Shown here one piece after another: positions 33,371 through 42,248 of a stretch of 64,000 nt of DNA. The stretch covers positions 148,992 through 212,991 of the forward strand of contig NZ_JAAATR010000112.1 in the NCBI RefSeq assembly GCF_009907385.1, written 5' to 3'. The position numbers and the translations under genes are program-made. Each line of letters opens with the position of its first letter. Position 1 is the first letter of the stretch. The notes beneath the pieces were generated by a model. The model was not told the origin of the DNA. It saw only the letters and a program-made list of their open reading frames with translations, and searched no databases. This DNA comes from Atlantibacter hermannii. GTDB lineage: Bacteria; Pseudomonadota; Gammaproteobacteria; Enterobacterales; Enterobacteriaceae.

Positions 33371-34048
33371 TTATACCAGCAGTTCGGAAGCCAGATGGGC
33401 CACCAGCACGTTGGACAGCAGCACCGGCACATCCAGCTCCTGTTGCAACAGATCGCGGTGTTTCTGGTGATACCCCAGGCAATCCAGCATCAGCACATCA
33501 GCGCCCTGGTCGATCAGCGTGCGCCCGGCGTCCACCAGCTCCTGTTCGGTGCCAAACACCGGGCTCGCCAGCGCATACAGCGGCGGGTTTTCCAGCAGCG
33601 CCCACTTTTCGGCCTGGGAAGAGAGCAGTTCCGGGATCGGCACAATCACGCCGACCTGATGCCCATCAACAATCGACGCCACCAGTGGCGGAATGATGCG
33701 CTGCGGCTCCAGTAAGATCGAATTACGGGCATGAAGTTTGGTGAAGCGGTAGGTACTCATCAACAGAATTACGTCATAGCCCTGGCCATCCAGCACCTCA
33801 ATGGCGCTTTGCAGCGCCTGCTCGGTTTTCTGGCGCGACACTTCGACCACTTCTTTATTGCTTAATAGCGTCAGCATCGGCTCATGCCCGGCTTCGACGC
33901 CATACTCCTGTAACGCGTCTTCCTTGCTTAGCGATCCCATGAGACTGATATGCTTTATTTGTTCCTCAGGGACCTGTCCTGCCAGTAACGGTAAAATAGC
34001 GCCGACGGGGACAACGCCAATCGTGAGTATCGCTAACGTAGGATTCAT
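33371..34048 (-). CDS. aroM: AroM family protein
   Basis: 225 residues, equal to E. coli AroM, a protein of unknown function co-regulated with aroL by TyrR. The start at 34048 (MNPTLAILTIGVVPVG) has an AGG nine bases upstream; an ATG two codons earlier is too close to it. The fold resembles Asp/Glu racemase-type proteins (VILLMS, VIVPIPELL, MLDCLGYHQKHRD with a conserved Cys), but no activity is established. It lies downstream of aroL-yaiA. Confidence 0.9.
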   Translation of the reverse strand: MNPTLAILTIGVVPVGAILPLLAGQVPEEQIKHISLMGSLSKEDALQEYGVEAGHEPMLTLLSNKEVVEVSRQKTEQALQSAIEVLDGQGYDVILLMSTYRFTKLHARNSILLEPQRIIPPLVASIVDGHQVGVIVPIPELLSSQAEKWALLENPPLYALASPVFGTEQELVDAGRTLIDQGADVLMLDCLGYHQKHRDLLQQELDVPVLLSNVLVAHLASELLV

Positions 34049-34271
34049 GTTCATTCGCCTGTCTAATCTCTTGCTTTTCTACTGCACTGCTTACTGCGCC
34101 ATGCGGTTATTGGAGAGAAATTAACCATAAAGCCTGGCAGCTTCTGGCAATCTTGCCGCGCATTTTCTGCTCGTCGCGGCGGCTGTCAGAGTAAGGTTTT
34201 AATAGTAACGGGAATTTAACTGTTTCTGCGATTGAAAATTCAGAATTTGGCGAAGCGAAGGGAGCAAGGAA

Positions 34272-34292
34272 GGGAGAGCCAGCCGCTCTCCC
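34272..34292 (-). terminator. Hairpin after yaiA
   Basis: gggagag and ctctccc pair 12 bases beyond the yaiA stop. No clean U-run follows on the minus strand, so it may be a weak or partial terminator before aroM. The rest of the 256-bp gap (34049-34304) shows nothing else. Confidence 0.4.
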
Positions 34293-34304
34293 CTGTGAAT
34301 GGCG

Positions 34305-34496
34305 TCACGTTTTTTCAGGATCTTCATAGCGCCGCTTCGCATCCAGCGCTTCGGCTTCCGTTTCATGTTCGCTAATCAATGCGTCAGGTTTCGGATGGTC
34401 CGCACGCAATTGATACCAGGTCACCGTCTGTCCTGGGGTGCCTTTTTCAATCGTCACAATGCGCGCTTCACGGGGATACGGGGGTCTGGATGCCAT
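34305..34496 (-). CDS. yaiA: YaiA family small protein
   Basis: A 63-residue protein of unknown function, almost the same as E. coli Yai[21 protein letters not shown] and [21 protein letters not shown]. It has no signal peptide or membrane segment. It lies between aroL and aroM, as in E. coli, where aroL and yaiA are co-transcribed under TyrR/TrpR control. Confidence 0.93.
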   Translation of the reverse strand: MASRPPYPREARIVTIEKGTPGQTVTWYQLRADHPKPDALISEHETEAEALDAKRRYEDPEKT

Positions 34497-34542
34497 AACA
34501 CTTCCTTATCAATGGATTCGAAGTATTAAGTATAGACAACCG

Positions 34543-35067
34543 CTAGCTCGCGCGAGCTAAACGCAACACTTCCAGAATGCGCGCAATAATCCGCTCAACC
34601 GGCAGGCTGGCGTCGATAACATGATGCGCCGCCGCCTGGTACAGGGCTTCGCGCTGGGCCAGCACATCCTCGATTTCTTCGACCATGGGTTTGCCGGTCA
34701 GGGTTGGCCGCTGATCTTCTTCCGGCGAGGCCATCAGGCGCTCGGCCAGGGTTTCAGCCGGAACCTGTAAATAGATCACCGCGCCATGGTTGCGCATAAA
34801 CACCCGGTTAGCCTCGGCCAGCACCATGCCGCCGCCGGTGGCGACCACCGTGGCGGGCTGGGTTACCGCCTGTAGCGCCTGGCTTTCTCTGGCGCGAAAT
34901 CCCGGCCATCCTTCCTGTTCGACAATTTCCGCCACCGTCGCGCCGCTTTGCTCCAGCAGCCAGCGATCGGTATCGACAAAATGAAACCCCAGCGATGCCG
35001 CCAAACCCTGACCCACAGTTGTTTTGCCGCATCCGCGCGGTCCGACCAGAAAAAGGGGTTGAGTCAT
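34543..35067 (-). CDS. aroL: AroL, shikimate kinase II
   Basis: Phosphorylates shikimate in the common aromatic pathway; the high-affinity isozyme. The 174-residue product equals E. coli AroL. P-loop [14 protein letters not shown] (about 8-21), shikimate-binding DTDRWLLE (about 32) and GGGMVL (about 79) are intact. The promoter region upstream keeps a TrpR-like operator. A 16-bp palindrome (34544-34559) overlaps its stop codon. Confidence 0.97.
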   Translation of the reverse strand: MTQPLFLVGPRGCGKTTVGQGLAASLGFHFVDTDRWLLEQSGATVAEIVEQEGWPGFRARESQALQAVTQPATVVATGGGMVLAEANRVFMRNHGAVIYLQVPAETLAERLMASPEEDQRPTLTGKPMVEEIEDVLAQREALYQAAAHHVIDASLPVERIIARILEVLRLARAS

Positions 35068-35130
35068 GAAAGGACAGTCCTCAGCATCTCAGCCGTTGAG
35101 ATGGCGTTATTAGCGTTAAGAAGCGTCATC

Positions 35131-35148
35131 ATACCAGCAAGCTAGTAC
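35131..35148 (-). promoter_or_regulatory. TrpR-operator-like site of aroL
   Basis: On the minus strand it reads GTACTAGCTTGCTGGTAT, which resembles the E. coli aroL TRP box with its CTAG core. It lies about 65 bases before the aroL start. A TGTAAAC half-site near 35235 could belong to a TyrR box, but the partner half is poor. Confidence 0.6.
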
Positions 35149-35348
35149 ACAAGATAGGCGTAAAAATATAGTTACAAAAATGAAATGTAGAAATTTTTTC
35201 CGCTGACAGCCCCGATGAAATCAGGCTTACGCATGTAAACAATTTCTACCACTGAAAGGTGCGCCCACCTTACTTGAAACGGGCTATCAAATACAACCCC
35301 TGATACGCAATCTGCATTCCCCTTTTGTGAATCAGGCCAGTTTTGCAG

Positions 35349-35380
35349 ATTTATCCCGTAACGCGATCGGGGGGATAAAT
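35349..35380. repeat. Inverted repeat in the aroL / DUF2076 intergenic region
   Basis: atttatccc and gggataaat form a 9-bp stem with a 14-base loop, 45 bases before the DUF2076 start. It may be an operator or a terminator-like structure; no function can be assigned. Confidence 0.5.
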
Positions 35381-35425
35381 CAGGATTATAGTTATTACAG
35401 ATGCATAATGACGGAGATATGAATC

Positions 35426-36163
35426 ATGCAATCCGAAGAGCAACGCCTGATCGATGGACTCTTTAGCCGTCTGCAACAGGCAGAAAGCCAGAGCGCGCCG
35501 CGCGACGCTGAAGCCGAGGCGCGTATTGTCAGCCATCTCCAGCAGCAGCCGCAAGCGCCCTACTACATGGCGCAGACTATCCTGATCCAGGAAGCCGCCA
35601 TCAAACAGCTCAACCAACGCTTACAGGCGCTGGAGGGGCAACTGGCGCAGCGCGAGCATGAAGCGGCGCAAAAGCAGAGCAGCGGCGGTTTTCTGGCCGG
35701 ACTGTTTGGCGGCGGCGACCACGCGCCTGCGCGCCCGGTAGACAGGCCGATTCCGGGTGCCGATCAATACGCCCGCGCCGCGCCGGGCCAGTATAACGCG
35801 CCACCAGTAGGCGCACAGGGCTACGGCGCACCGCGAGGACAGGGCTTTCTGGGCGGCGCGTTGCAAACGGCGGTAGGCGTAGCGGGCGGCGTGATGATGG
35901 CCAATATGCTCACCAGCATGTTCAGCCACAACCAGCCGGAAGAGATCGTGAATATCATTGACGATCCGACCCAGCCGACGGATAGCGGCGCGATCAATGC
36001 GGTGGAAGATTACAACCAGGCCGACGACAGCCAGTTCCTGAATAAGGACGCTGGCCTGCCGCAGGACAACGTCAACGATTACGCCACCAATGACGATGCC
36101 GATTTTGGCACCGGTGACGACTTCGGCAACGATTTCGGCGGCGACGACGACAGCTGGACTTAA
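35426..36163 (+). CDS. DUF2076 family protein
   Basis: A 245-residue protein of unknown function, absent from this position in E. coli. The N-terminal third is helical ([39 protein letters not shown], a coiled coil). The middle is Gly/Ala/Pro-rich with two short hydrophobic glycine-rich stretches ([31 protein letters not shown]). The C-terminal 50 residues are strongly acidic ([20 protein letters not shown]). There is no signal peptide. Its stop overlaps convergent yaiI by four bases. The family name rests on overall layout. Confidence 0.8.
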   Translation: MQSEEQRLIDGLFSRLQQAESQSAPRDAEAEARIVSHLQQQPQAPYYMAQTILIQEAAIKQLNQRLQALEGQLAQREHEAAQKQSSGGFLAGLFGGGDHAPARPVDRPIPGADQYARAAPGQYNAPPVGAQGYGAPRGQGFLGGALQTAVGVAGGVMMANMLTSMFSHNQPEEIVNIIDDPTQPTDSGAINAVEDYNQADDSQFLNKDAGLPQDNVNDYATNDDADFGTGDDFGNDFGGDDDSWT

Positions 36164-36615
36164 GCGTTACGGGCGCGGGCCAGCAGCCATTTGTCCAGCT
36201 CGGCGGCGAACTGCTGCCGATCACGCGGGCTGAGCGTAGACGGCCCGCCGGTCTGTACGCCGCTGGCGCGCAGCGTTTCCATAAAATCGCGCATGGTCAG
36301 CCGCTCGCGAATAGTGGCTTCGGTATAACGCTCGCCGCGCGGGTTCAACGCATGCGCGCCTTTGGCAATCACTTCCGCCGCCAGGGGGATATCCGCGGTG
36401 ATCACTAAATCGCCCGGCTGGCAGTGGCGCACGATTTCGTTATCCGCCACGTCAAAGCCCGCTTCTACCCGCCAGGCGCGGACAAACTTCGAAGGAGGCA
36501 CGCGCAGATTCTGGTTCGCCACCATCGTTACCATCACCTGGCAGCGATCCGCCGCGCGCCACAGCACTTCTTTGATCACGTTCGGACACGCATCGGCGTC
36601 TACCCATATCGACAT
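36160..36615 (-). CDS. yaiI: YaiI, UPF0178/DUF188 protein
   Basis: 151 residues with a NYN/PIN-like nuclease fold; function unknown. The start [23 protein letters not shown] shows the DADACP acidic/Cys motif, followed by [23 protein letters not shown], where conserved Asp residues would bind metal. It is divergent from proC, as in E. coli, and converges with the DUF2076 gene. Confidence 0.93.
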   Translation of the reverse strand: MSIWVDADACPNVIKEVLWRAADRCQVMVTMVANQNLRVPPSKFVRAWRVEAGFDVADNEIVRHCQPGDLVITADIPLAAEVIAKGAHALNPRGERYTEATIRERLTMRDFMETLRASGVQTGGPSTLSPRDRQQFAAELDKWLLARARNA

Positions 36616-36789
36616 ACTGACTCCAGATCCGCCTGCGGCGTAATAATAAAAACGCGGATTCTACCCGCTTTGCCCAAAAGTAGGTCAATTTTTCACGGTT
36701 GTTTCAGGCCGCCGCCATAGCGAAAACGGCAAAAGGCGCGTTAAGCTAGGGCCATGCAACACGTAAAATAACCATGATGGAGGGATAAA

Positions 36790-37599
36790 GTGGATAAGAA
36801 GATCGGTTTTATTGGCTGCGGAAATATGGGGAAAGCCATTCTCGGCGGCCTGATCGCCAGCGGCGACGTATCCGCCAGCAATATCTGGGTCTATACCCCT
36901 TCAGCCGATAATGTCGCCGCCTTGCAGAGCGAATACGGCATTAACGGCGCACAAAGCGCCCAGGAAGTCGCCCAGGCGGCGGATATCGTGTTCGGCGCGG
37001 TGAAGCCTAATATCATGCTGAAAGTGATGGGCGACATTGCCTCCAGCCTGAATAAAGAGTCGCTGGTGGTGTCCATCGCCGCCGGGATCACGCTCGATCA
37101 GCTCGCCGTGGCGCTGGGACATGACCGCAAAATAATCCGCGCCATGCCTAACACCCCGTCGCTGGTGAATGCCGGTATGACCTCGATCACCGCCAACGCG
37201 CTGGTGTCGCCGGAAGAAACCGACGCGGTGCTGGCGATGTTCCGCAGCTTCGGCCAGGCGGAAAACGTGCCGGAATATATGATCCACTCGGTGGTGGGCG
37301 TTAGCGGTTCGGCGCCGGCGTATGTATTTATGTTTATCGAAGCGATGGCGGATGCCGCCGTGCTGGGCGGCATGCCCCGCGCCCAGGCCTATAAGTTCGC
37401 CGCCCAGGCGGTGATGGGCTCCGCCAAAATGGTGCTGGAAACCGGTAAGCATCCGGGCGAGCTCAAGGACATGGTGTGCTCGCCTGGCGGCACCACCATC
37501 GAGGCGGTAAAAGTGCTGGAAGAGAAAGGCTTGCGCGCGGCGGTCATGGAAGCCATGGCGCAATGCATGGCCAAATCCGAGGCGCTGAGCAAGAGTTAA
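36790..37599 (+). CDS. proC: ProC, pyrroline-5-carboxylate reductase
   Basis: Last step of proline synthesis, using NADPH. The 269-residue product equals E. coli ProC. It has a Rossmann dinucleotide site IGFIGCGNMGKAILGGLI (N terminus), RAMPNTPSLVNAGMTSI (about 116) and the C-terminal dimer domain with GVSGSAPAYVFMFIEAMADAAV and GGTTIEAVKVLEEKGLRAAV. A hairpin follows the stop. Confidence 0.97.
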   Translation: MDKKIGFIGCGNMGKAILGGLIASGDVSASNIWVYTPSADNVAALQSEYGINGAQSAQEVAQAADIVFGAVKPNIMLKVMGDIASSLNKESLVVSIAAGITLDQLAVALGHDRKIIRAMPNTPSLVNAGMTSITANALVSPEETDAVLAMFRSFGQAENVPEYMIHSVVGVSGSAPAYVFMFIEAMADAAVLGGMPRAQAYKFAAQAVMGSAKMVLETGKHPGELKDMVCSPGGTTIEAVKVLEEKGLRAAVMEAMAQCMAKSEALSKS

Positions 37600-37607
37600 T
37601 GCGCCGC

Positions 37608-37638
37608 GTCAGATGAGCGTGCGTTGCGCTCATCTGAC
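37608..37638. terminator. Hairpin between convergent proC and dgcC
   Basis: gtcagatgagcg pairs with cgctcatctgac around a seven-base loop, overlapping the dgcC stop. No U-run is present; it may act as a shared, possibly weak, terminator. Confidence 0.6.
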
Positions 37639-38739
37639 CGTATACACTTCAGTTCGGTTACGCCCGGCCTTTTTGGCCTGATACAGCGCCATGTCGGCGG
37701 CCTTCAGCCACGCCTGATAATCCTCCATATGCGTATTGAACGGCGCGATGCCGACGCTGATCTGCACGTTCAGCGATGCGGCATGATCAATTCTCAGATT
37801 CTGCAACCGCTCGTGGACGCGATCCATAGCAGCGACGGCGCTTTCCGGGGATGTGCCGCTCATGATCACCGCAAACTCATCCCCGCCGAACCGGCCAATC
37901 ACATCGCTGACCCGCAACGTGAGCTGTAAATATTGAGTGACGGCGATAATCGCTTTATCGCCGACATCGTGCCCGTAGGTGTCGTTGATTTGCTTGAAGT
38001 GGTCGATGTCGATCAGCAGCAGCGTGGAGGCGCGGCGGTAGCGCAGCGCGTTTTCATACTCAATGCTCAACAACTGCTCCCAGTGGCGGCGATTATAGAC
38101 GCCGGTCATCCCGTCGCGGGTACTGATCAGCTGCAAGCGTCGCTTATGCTCCGCCAGATTGACCGCCGTGCGATAGCAAACAAAGCCGAACAGCGCAGGA
38201 TAGATAATCAACGTCGGTAAACTGAGAAAAAACTGTAGCGGCGTCGTGGTGACGTTAAGAGGCGCATCGATAAACTGCATGGCCATGAGCGCCGTCATCA
38301 TCTGCAACATCAGCCCGGCGGCAAAAAAGCGCACGCCGAATGCGCCGATGTTGTTCATATTGACCATCATCGACAGCAGCAAACAGGGCAGCGCATTGCC
38401 GCCCATAAGCGCGATCCCGATCCCCGCCATCAGGGTATCGATAATTAAGTTACGCCGCTCCGCCATCATCGGATCCGACGCGCGTTCAGCGATTTGCCGC
38501 GCCAGATGCGGCCAGACGAAGGCATACATCACCAGCGCCAGCCACCACCATCCCGGCAGCGCCTGGTCCACCAGCACGCCGGCAAACATAATAAAGCAGC
38601 AAAAATGACCTACGGTGCGGGGTAGCCAGATACGACGCGCAAAGCGTAAACCGCTGCGATATTTATCGTCGTTAAGAGGTTTTTCGCGCGCCGAAATATC
38701 CCAGAGACGCCATTTGCTGAAGGTCTGTTCATCATTCAT
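37630..38739 (-). CDS. dgcC: DgcC (AdrA), membrane diguanylate cyclase
   Basis: Makes cyclic di-GMP that activates cellulose synthase under CsgD control in E. coli and Salmonella. The 369-residue product has an N-terminal MASE2 membrane domain with several helices (about 40-190), then a GGDEF domain: STRDGMTGVYNRRHWEQL, RFGGDEFAVIMSG, and an I-site RxxD (RVSD) five residues before the catalytic motif. Both catalysis and product inhibition should therefore work. It is downstream of psiF, as in E. coli. Confidence 0.93.
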   Translation of the reverse strand: MNDEQTFSKWRLWDISAREKPLNDDKYRSGLRFARRIWLPRTVGHFCCFIMFAGVLVDQALPGWWWLALVMYAFVWPHLARQIAERASDPMMAERRNLIIDTLMAGIGIALMGGNALPCLLLSMMVNMNNIGAFGVRFFAAGLMLQMMTALMAMQFIDAPLNVTTTPLQFFLSLPTLIIYPALFGFVCYRTAVNLAEHKRRLQLISTRDGMTGVYNRRHWEQLLSIEYENALRYRRASTLLLIDIDHFKQINDTYGHDVGDKAIIAVTQYLQLTLRVSDVIGRFGGDEFAVIMSGTSPESAVAAMDRVHERLQNLRIDHAASLNVQISVGIAPFNTHMEDYQAWLKAADMALYQAKKAGRNRTEVYTVR

Positions 38740-38810
38740 GGGTACAGGAGATTAACTGGACAAATTTTCCAGAGTATAGAAACGGGTCAACGGCGCGGAG
38801 TATGAAATTT

Positions 38811-38838
38811 AGGGTGAGACTTAAATCAAACTCACCCT
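38811..38838 (-). terminator. Hairpin after psiF
   Basis: agggtgag and ctcaccct form an 8-bp stem ten bases beyond the psiF stop; the minus strand continues AAATTTC, so termination may be incomplete. Confidence 0.55.
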
Positions 38839-38847
38839 AATGGATGA

Positions 38848-39168
38848 TTAGCTGGCCTTTTTCAGACACTCGCTCATAAAGGTTTTACGGGCATCGCCGG
38901 TAAGGGATTTATTTCCCGCTTCGGTATTACAGCTTTTCATTTTCTGCTGCTGAGGCGTCAAACTTTTATCGCCCGGCGCAGACTGGCTATTCTTCAGGCA
39001 ATTGCTCATATAGGATTTTCGCGCGTCGCCTTTCAAATCCTGCGATGTGGCCTGCTGGTTACAGGTGGTCATGCGCTGCTGTTGCGGCGTGAGCGTTCTT
39101 TCTGCGGCATGGACTGGAGAGCTGCTTAACATTCCTGCCAGAAGCGTAAAAAGTAATGTTGATTTCAT
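38848..39168 (-). CDS. psiF: PsiF, phosphate-starvation-inducible protein
   Basis: Small exported protein of unknown function, induced by phosphate starvation in E. coli. The start at 39168 (MKSTLLFTLLAGMLSSSPVHA) gives a signal peptide and 106 residues in total. The mature part holds two PsiF repeats, each with LTPQQQ(R/K)M(T/K)(T/S)CN and GDARK(S/T)(Y/F)M(S)(N/E)CLK, so two Cys per repeat. In E. coli it is the second gene of phoA-psiF; here phoA is absent and I see no Pho box upstream. Confidence 0.93.
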   Translation of the reverse strand: MKSTLLFTLLAGMLSSSPVHAAERTLTPQQQRMTTCNQQATSQDLKGDARKSYMSNCLKNSQSAPGDKSLTPQQQKMKSCNTEAGNKSLTGDARKTFMSECLKKAS

Positions 39169-39564
39169 AGCACCATCCCAATTGAAATAAGGCGTTTTAA
39201 GCCTGGCCTGGCGCAGCAGAAAAACCACTGGCGCATTGCAGGATTGCCAACGGGATAACATTAATTTTTGTGTCTTTTTTTACACATCATTTCCAGACGG
39301 CGTGCGGAAATAACTCTGGCGGTGCGCTTATTACCTAATCAGGCAATTAATTACCCGACAGCGCTAAAATGCCGTGTAATTACCGAAACGGTAACAGGCT
39401 TAAGCATATTTAAAATAAAGTAACCGATGCAGCATGAGCGTCGGGAAATAAAATACCTTTTTATTTATTTCCCGAACGCCTCATCGTATTAAGATAATAA
39501 AGCGCTCAGCGCAGCGAATAATTTCGCTTAAGACTCAGGAATAACAGAGACCTGTCGTTAAATC
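39169..39564. other. Non-coding region between psiF and iraP (E. coli phoA site)
   Basis: About 396 AT-rich bases with no supported gene. It contains the iraP hairpin at 39442-39474 and an ATTACCGaaaCGGTAAC inverted repeat near 39377. No remnant of phoA was found by reading frames, and no CTGTCAT-type Pho box. Confidence 0.6.
39442..39474 (-). terminator. Hairpin after iraP
   Basis: cgggaaataaa and tttatttcccg form a perfect 11-bp stem with an 11-base loop, 90 bases beyond the iraP stop on the minus strand. It may terminate iraP or be a processing hairpin. Confidence 0.55.
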
Positions 39565-39825
39565 TCAGGTTCTGGGATGTTTCAGGAGCTTTTTCAGGTA
39601 CTGCTGTAGGAGCTCCGAATCCTCTACAGAGACCTCAGACTTTACACGCGCACCATCCATTGCACCGTCGATGCTGTCAATAAGCGCCTGCTGTTCGCCC
39701 GGCTCCATACGACGCAGCAGCGCCGTGACAACAATCTCCAACGCTTCAACCTGAGCCACTAACGCTTTTGACTCCTGCTCTTTATCAGCGAGGGTCACTA
39801 ATAGTTCAGCAATTAAGTTTTTCAT
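39565..39825 (-). CDS. iraP: IraP, anti-adaptor for sigmaS stability
   Basis: Binds RssB and prevents ClpXP proteolysis of RpoS during phosphate starvation in E. coli. The 86-residue product starts [22 protein letters not shown] with a coiled-coil helix, then [15 protein letters not shown], and ends [16 protein letters not shown]; these are the conserved parts of E. coli IraP. It lies near psiF and ddlA, as in E. coli, though phoA and the intervening order differ. Confidence 0.9.
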   Translation of the reverse strand: MKNLIAELLVTLADKEQESKALVAQVEALEIVVTALLRRMEPGEQQALIDSIDGAMDGARVKSEVSVEDSELLQQYLKKLLKHPRT

Positions 39826-40041
39826 GAAGACTATCCCTTTAAAAAGTCAAATGACGTTAACACCCCCTCCCCATTTTTGATAGGGGGGAAAAGTAGTATT
39901 TTGCCGATTTTATCGTATTTGTGTGAAACCACGAATAATATATTCAGCGAAACGTTTCACTGAATATATATGATTCCCTACGGCGAATAAACGGTACGTT
40001 AACGACGATTAATAAAATCACGCCAATAAATATATGATACA

Positions 40042-41253
40042 TCAACGCCTTGCCGCGCGTCTTTTGGCGGCGGTGCGATTAAGTGCAACCGCAAGCTGGA
40101 CAATATTAATCAGTACTACCAGCGCCGTCGCGATAAATACCCAGCGAAATCCGGCAGCGGCGCTGACGCCCGCACCCATCAACGGCCCAACGACGTTGCC
40201 CAGATACATAAACGACTGGTTGTACCCAAAAATACGCCCGGTGATCTGGTCGCTGGAATATTTCAATAACAGCGTTTGCACCGCTGGCAGCATGGCGCCA
40301 TCGGCAAAACCCAGCAGGAACCGCAGGATACCCAGTTGCACCGGGTTGGTGACAAACGACATGGCGAAAAACAGCGCCACGGCGACGATTAGCGTCGCCA
40401 TCAGAATGCGCGCGGTGCCGATGCGATCGCCCAGTTTCCCGAGGCGCGGCGCGCTCATTAAGGCCGAAACGCCAGGCACTGCGGCAATCAGGCCGCTCAA
40501 AAACGCAATGTTACCGCTGTCCGGCGCGAGCGACTGGATAAACAGCGCCAGAATCGGCCCCACCGAACCGTTACACAGTTGGATCACCAGGGTGGTAACG
40601 AACAGGCTAACGATCAGGCCCGGATAGGGTAATGACGCGAACACCGCTTTGCCGCTCAGACGCTGATCTTTGGTGACCACCGTGCGTATACCCTCTTTAA
40701 TAAACAACAGCGTCACCACAAAACTGACCATTAATAAGCCCGCGGTGAGTAAAAAGACCCAGTGCAACCCTACCCAGTCCGCCAGAAAGCCGCCCATCAG
40801 CGGCCCGGCTATCACGCCGCTGATCTGTGCGGTTGACAGGGTACTCAGCGCCCAGCCGCTGCGCTCGCGCGGCACCTGGGATGCCACCAGCGCCATGGCG
40901 TTGGGAATGTAGCCTGAGGTCAGGCCCATCAGGGCGCGCAGGAAAAACAGCTGCCAGACGTTGGTGGCGAAGGCCTGTAGCAGGATCGCCACCGCCATGC
41001 CCAGCGACGCGCGCAGCAGCATCAGTTTGCGGCCTTTGCGGTCCGCCAGGCTCCCCCACATCGGCGAAACAATCGCGGAAACCAGAAACGTGACGCTAAA
41101 GGTCAGCCCCGACCACATCGACAGCGCCTCATGGGACGTGACGCCAAGCTGGGCCACGTACAGCGGCAAAAACGGTAAAATCTGGCTGATGGCCAGCCCG
41201 GTAAAAAAGCAGCCGAACCAGACAGAGATAAGATTAACTTTCCAGGATTCCAT
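40042..41253 (-). CDS. MdtG-like MFS drug:proton antiporter
   Basis: 12-helix major-facilitator transporter of about 403 residues. It has the loop-2/3 motif [20 protein letters not shown] and antiporter motif C-like [22 protein letters not shown], closely following E. coli MdtG ([29 protein letters not shown]). It is a paralogue rather than mdtG itself, which lies elsewhere in E. coli. The start at 41253 ([19 protein letters not shown]) is chosen over a TTG five codons earlier. Inserted between iraP and the extensin-like gene; substrate unknown. Confidence 0.85.
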   Translation of the reverse strand: MESWKVNLISVWFGCFFTGLAISQILPFLPLYVAQLGVTSHEALSMWSGLTFSVTFLVSAIVSPMWGSLADRKGRKLMLLRASLGMAVAILLQAFATNVWQLFFLRALMGLTSGYIPNAMALVASQVPRERSGWALSTLSTAQISGVIAGPLMGGFLADWVGLHWVFLLTAGLLMVSFVVTLLFIKEGIRTVVTKDQRLSGKAVFASLPYPGLIVSLFVTTLVIQLCNGSVGPILALFIQSLAPDSGNIAFLSGLIAAVPGVSALMSAPRLGKLGDRIGTARILMATLIVAVALFFAMSFVTNPVQLGILRFLLGFADGAMLPAVQTLLLKYSSDQITGRIFGYNQSFMYLGNVVGPLMGAGVSAAAGFRWVFIATALVVLINIVQLAVALNRTAAKRRAARR

Positions 41254-41421
41254 GAGGCGCGTTTTCAATAAGATGTGACGATTTTATGGCAGGGTAGCAA
41301 GAGTCGGCCTGCGACTTCTTGCGATTCCTGCGCTGTAAAGAAATTCAGTGATTTATCACACAAAAGCGCTTTGCCGTGATATGCATCACGAAATAACCGC
41401 CTGCTCGCCGGGGAATATGCT

Positions 41422-42120
41422 TTAACGGCAGATCCCAAATCCGCGCATGCCTAGATGGAAATGATCGGCATGGGCGGCGTTGTAGTTCGGCCCAAGGGAA
41501 TTGCCGTAAAACGCGCAGCTGTGGCTGAACAGTTCGCGCATCACCTCGCCGCGCGGCCCGCTTTCATTCCATCCTTTTCGCACCGTGATTTGCTGACCGT
41601 TGGCGAAGCGAAAACCGCTGATGTCCAGCGCATCCGCCGTGGCGTGTTCGCTGCGCCGCGCCTGCTCGCGGTTATAGATATTGCGGCAGGCGAAACTGCC
41701 AAGGTGATCGATACGCCGCAGCGGGCTGCCCATGATCTGCTGCGCCGTCGGCACCGCGCGCTGCTGAACGTACATCGCCGAACTCAGCGCCAGCGGGCAA
41801 CTGGCCAGAAAGCTGCTGCTGAGCTGCACCTCGCCAAAGCGCGTAACGCGCACCGGAGAATCCAGCGGACAGTTGCCGGTGGTGCTGGCTTGCTCGCGAA
41901 ACTGGATCATTCCCTGCTCGCTGGCTTGTCTGAGCACCGCCATACAGGCCGCCGGGTCGTTGGCGAGCTGACGCAGCTTATAGCGGGTCACCATGGTGGG
42001 CGGGTCGCCGGGGGAGAGGGGTGCGAAGGGGTTATACTGCGGCGGCAGATATTCATACAGCCCCCACCCCGCCAGTGCAGTGAGTAAAAATCCGGTAACC
42101 ATTCCGCCCGTCGTCGCCAT
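41422..42120 (-). CDS. Extensin-family protein, candidate periplasmic Zn peptidase
   Basis: 232 residues with one N-terminal membrane anchor (about 7-20) and a C-terminal extensin-like domain. That domain has S157-x-H159 and D166 within SEHATADALD, and H217, H220 and H222 within HADHFHLGM. These fit the SxHxxGxAxD...HxH pattern of LAS metallopeptidases (VanY, VanX, L-Ala-D-Glu endopeptidases), with Ala for Gly at one position. Six Cys could form periplasmic disulfides. It is divergent from ddlA, 128 bases away, which hints at a peptidoglycan role. Function is inferred. Confidence 0.75.
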   Translation of the reverse strand: MATTGGMVTGFLLTALAGWGLYEYLPPQYNPFAPLSPGDPPTMVTRYKLRQLANDPAACMAVLRQASEQGMIQFREQASTTGNCPLDSPVRVTRFGEVQLSSSFLASCPLALSSAMYVQQRAVPTAQQIMGSPLRRIDHLGSFACRNIYNREQARRSEHATADALDISGFRFANGQQITVRKGWNESGPRGEVMRELFSHSCAFYGNSLGPNYNAAHADHFHLGMRGFGICR

Positions 42121-42248
42121 CCACGCCCTCCGTTCCTGTGAACTACCAGTATAGCGGCTGACATCTGCCTTCCCCTACGATTGAGCATGAATAGCGGAAT
42201 TGTGCGTGATATGTTGTGTGCTTTGATTTTTATGAGATGGACAGAGAA

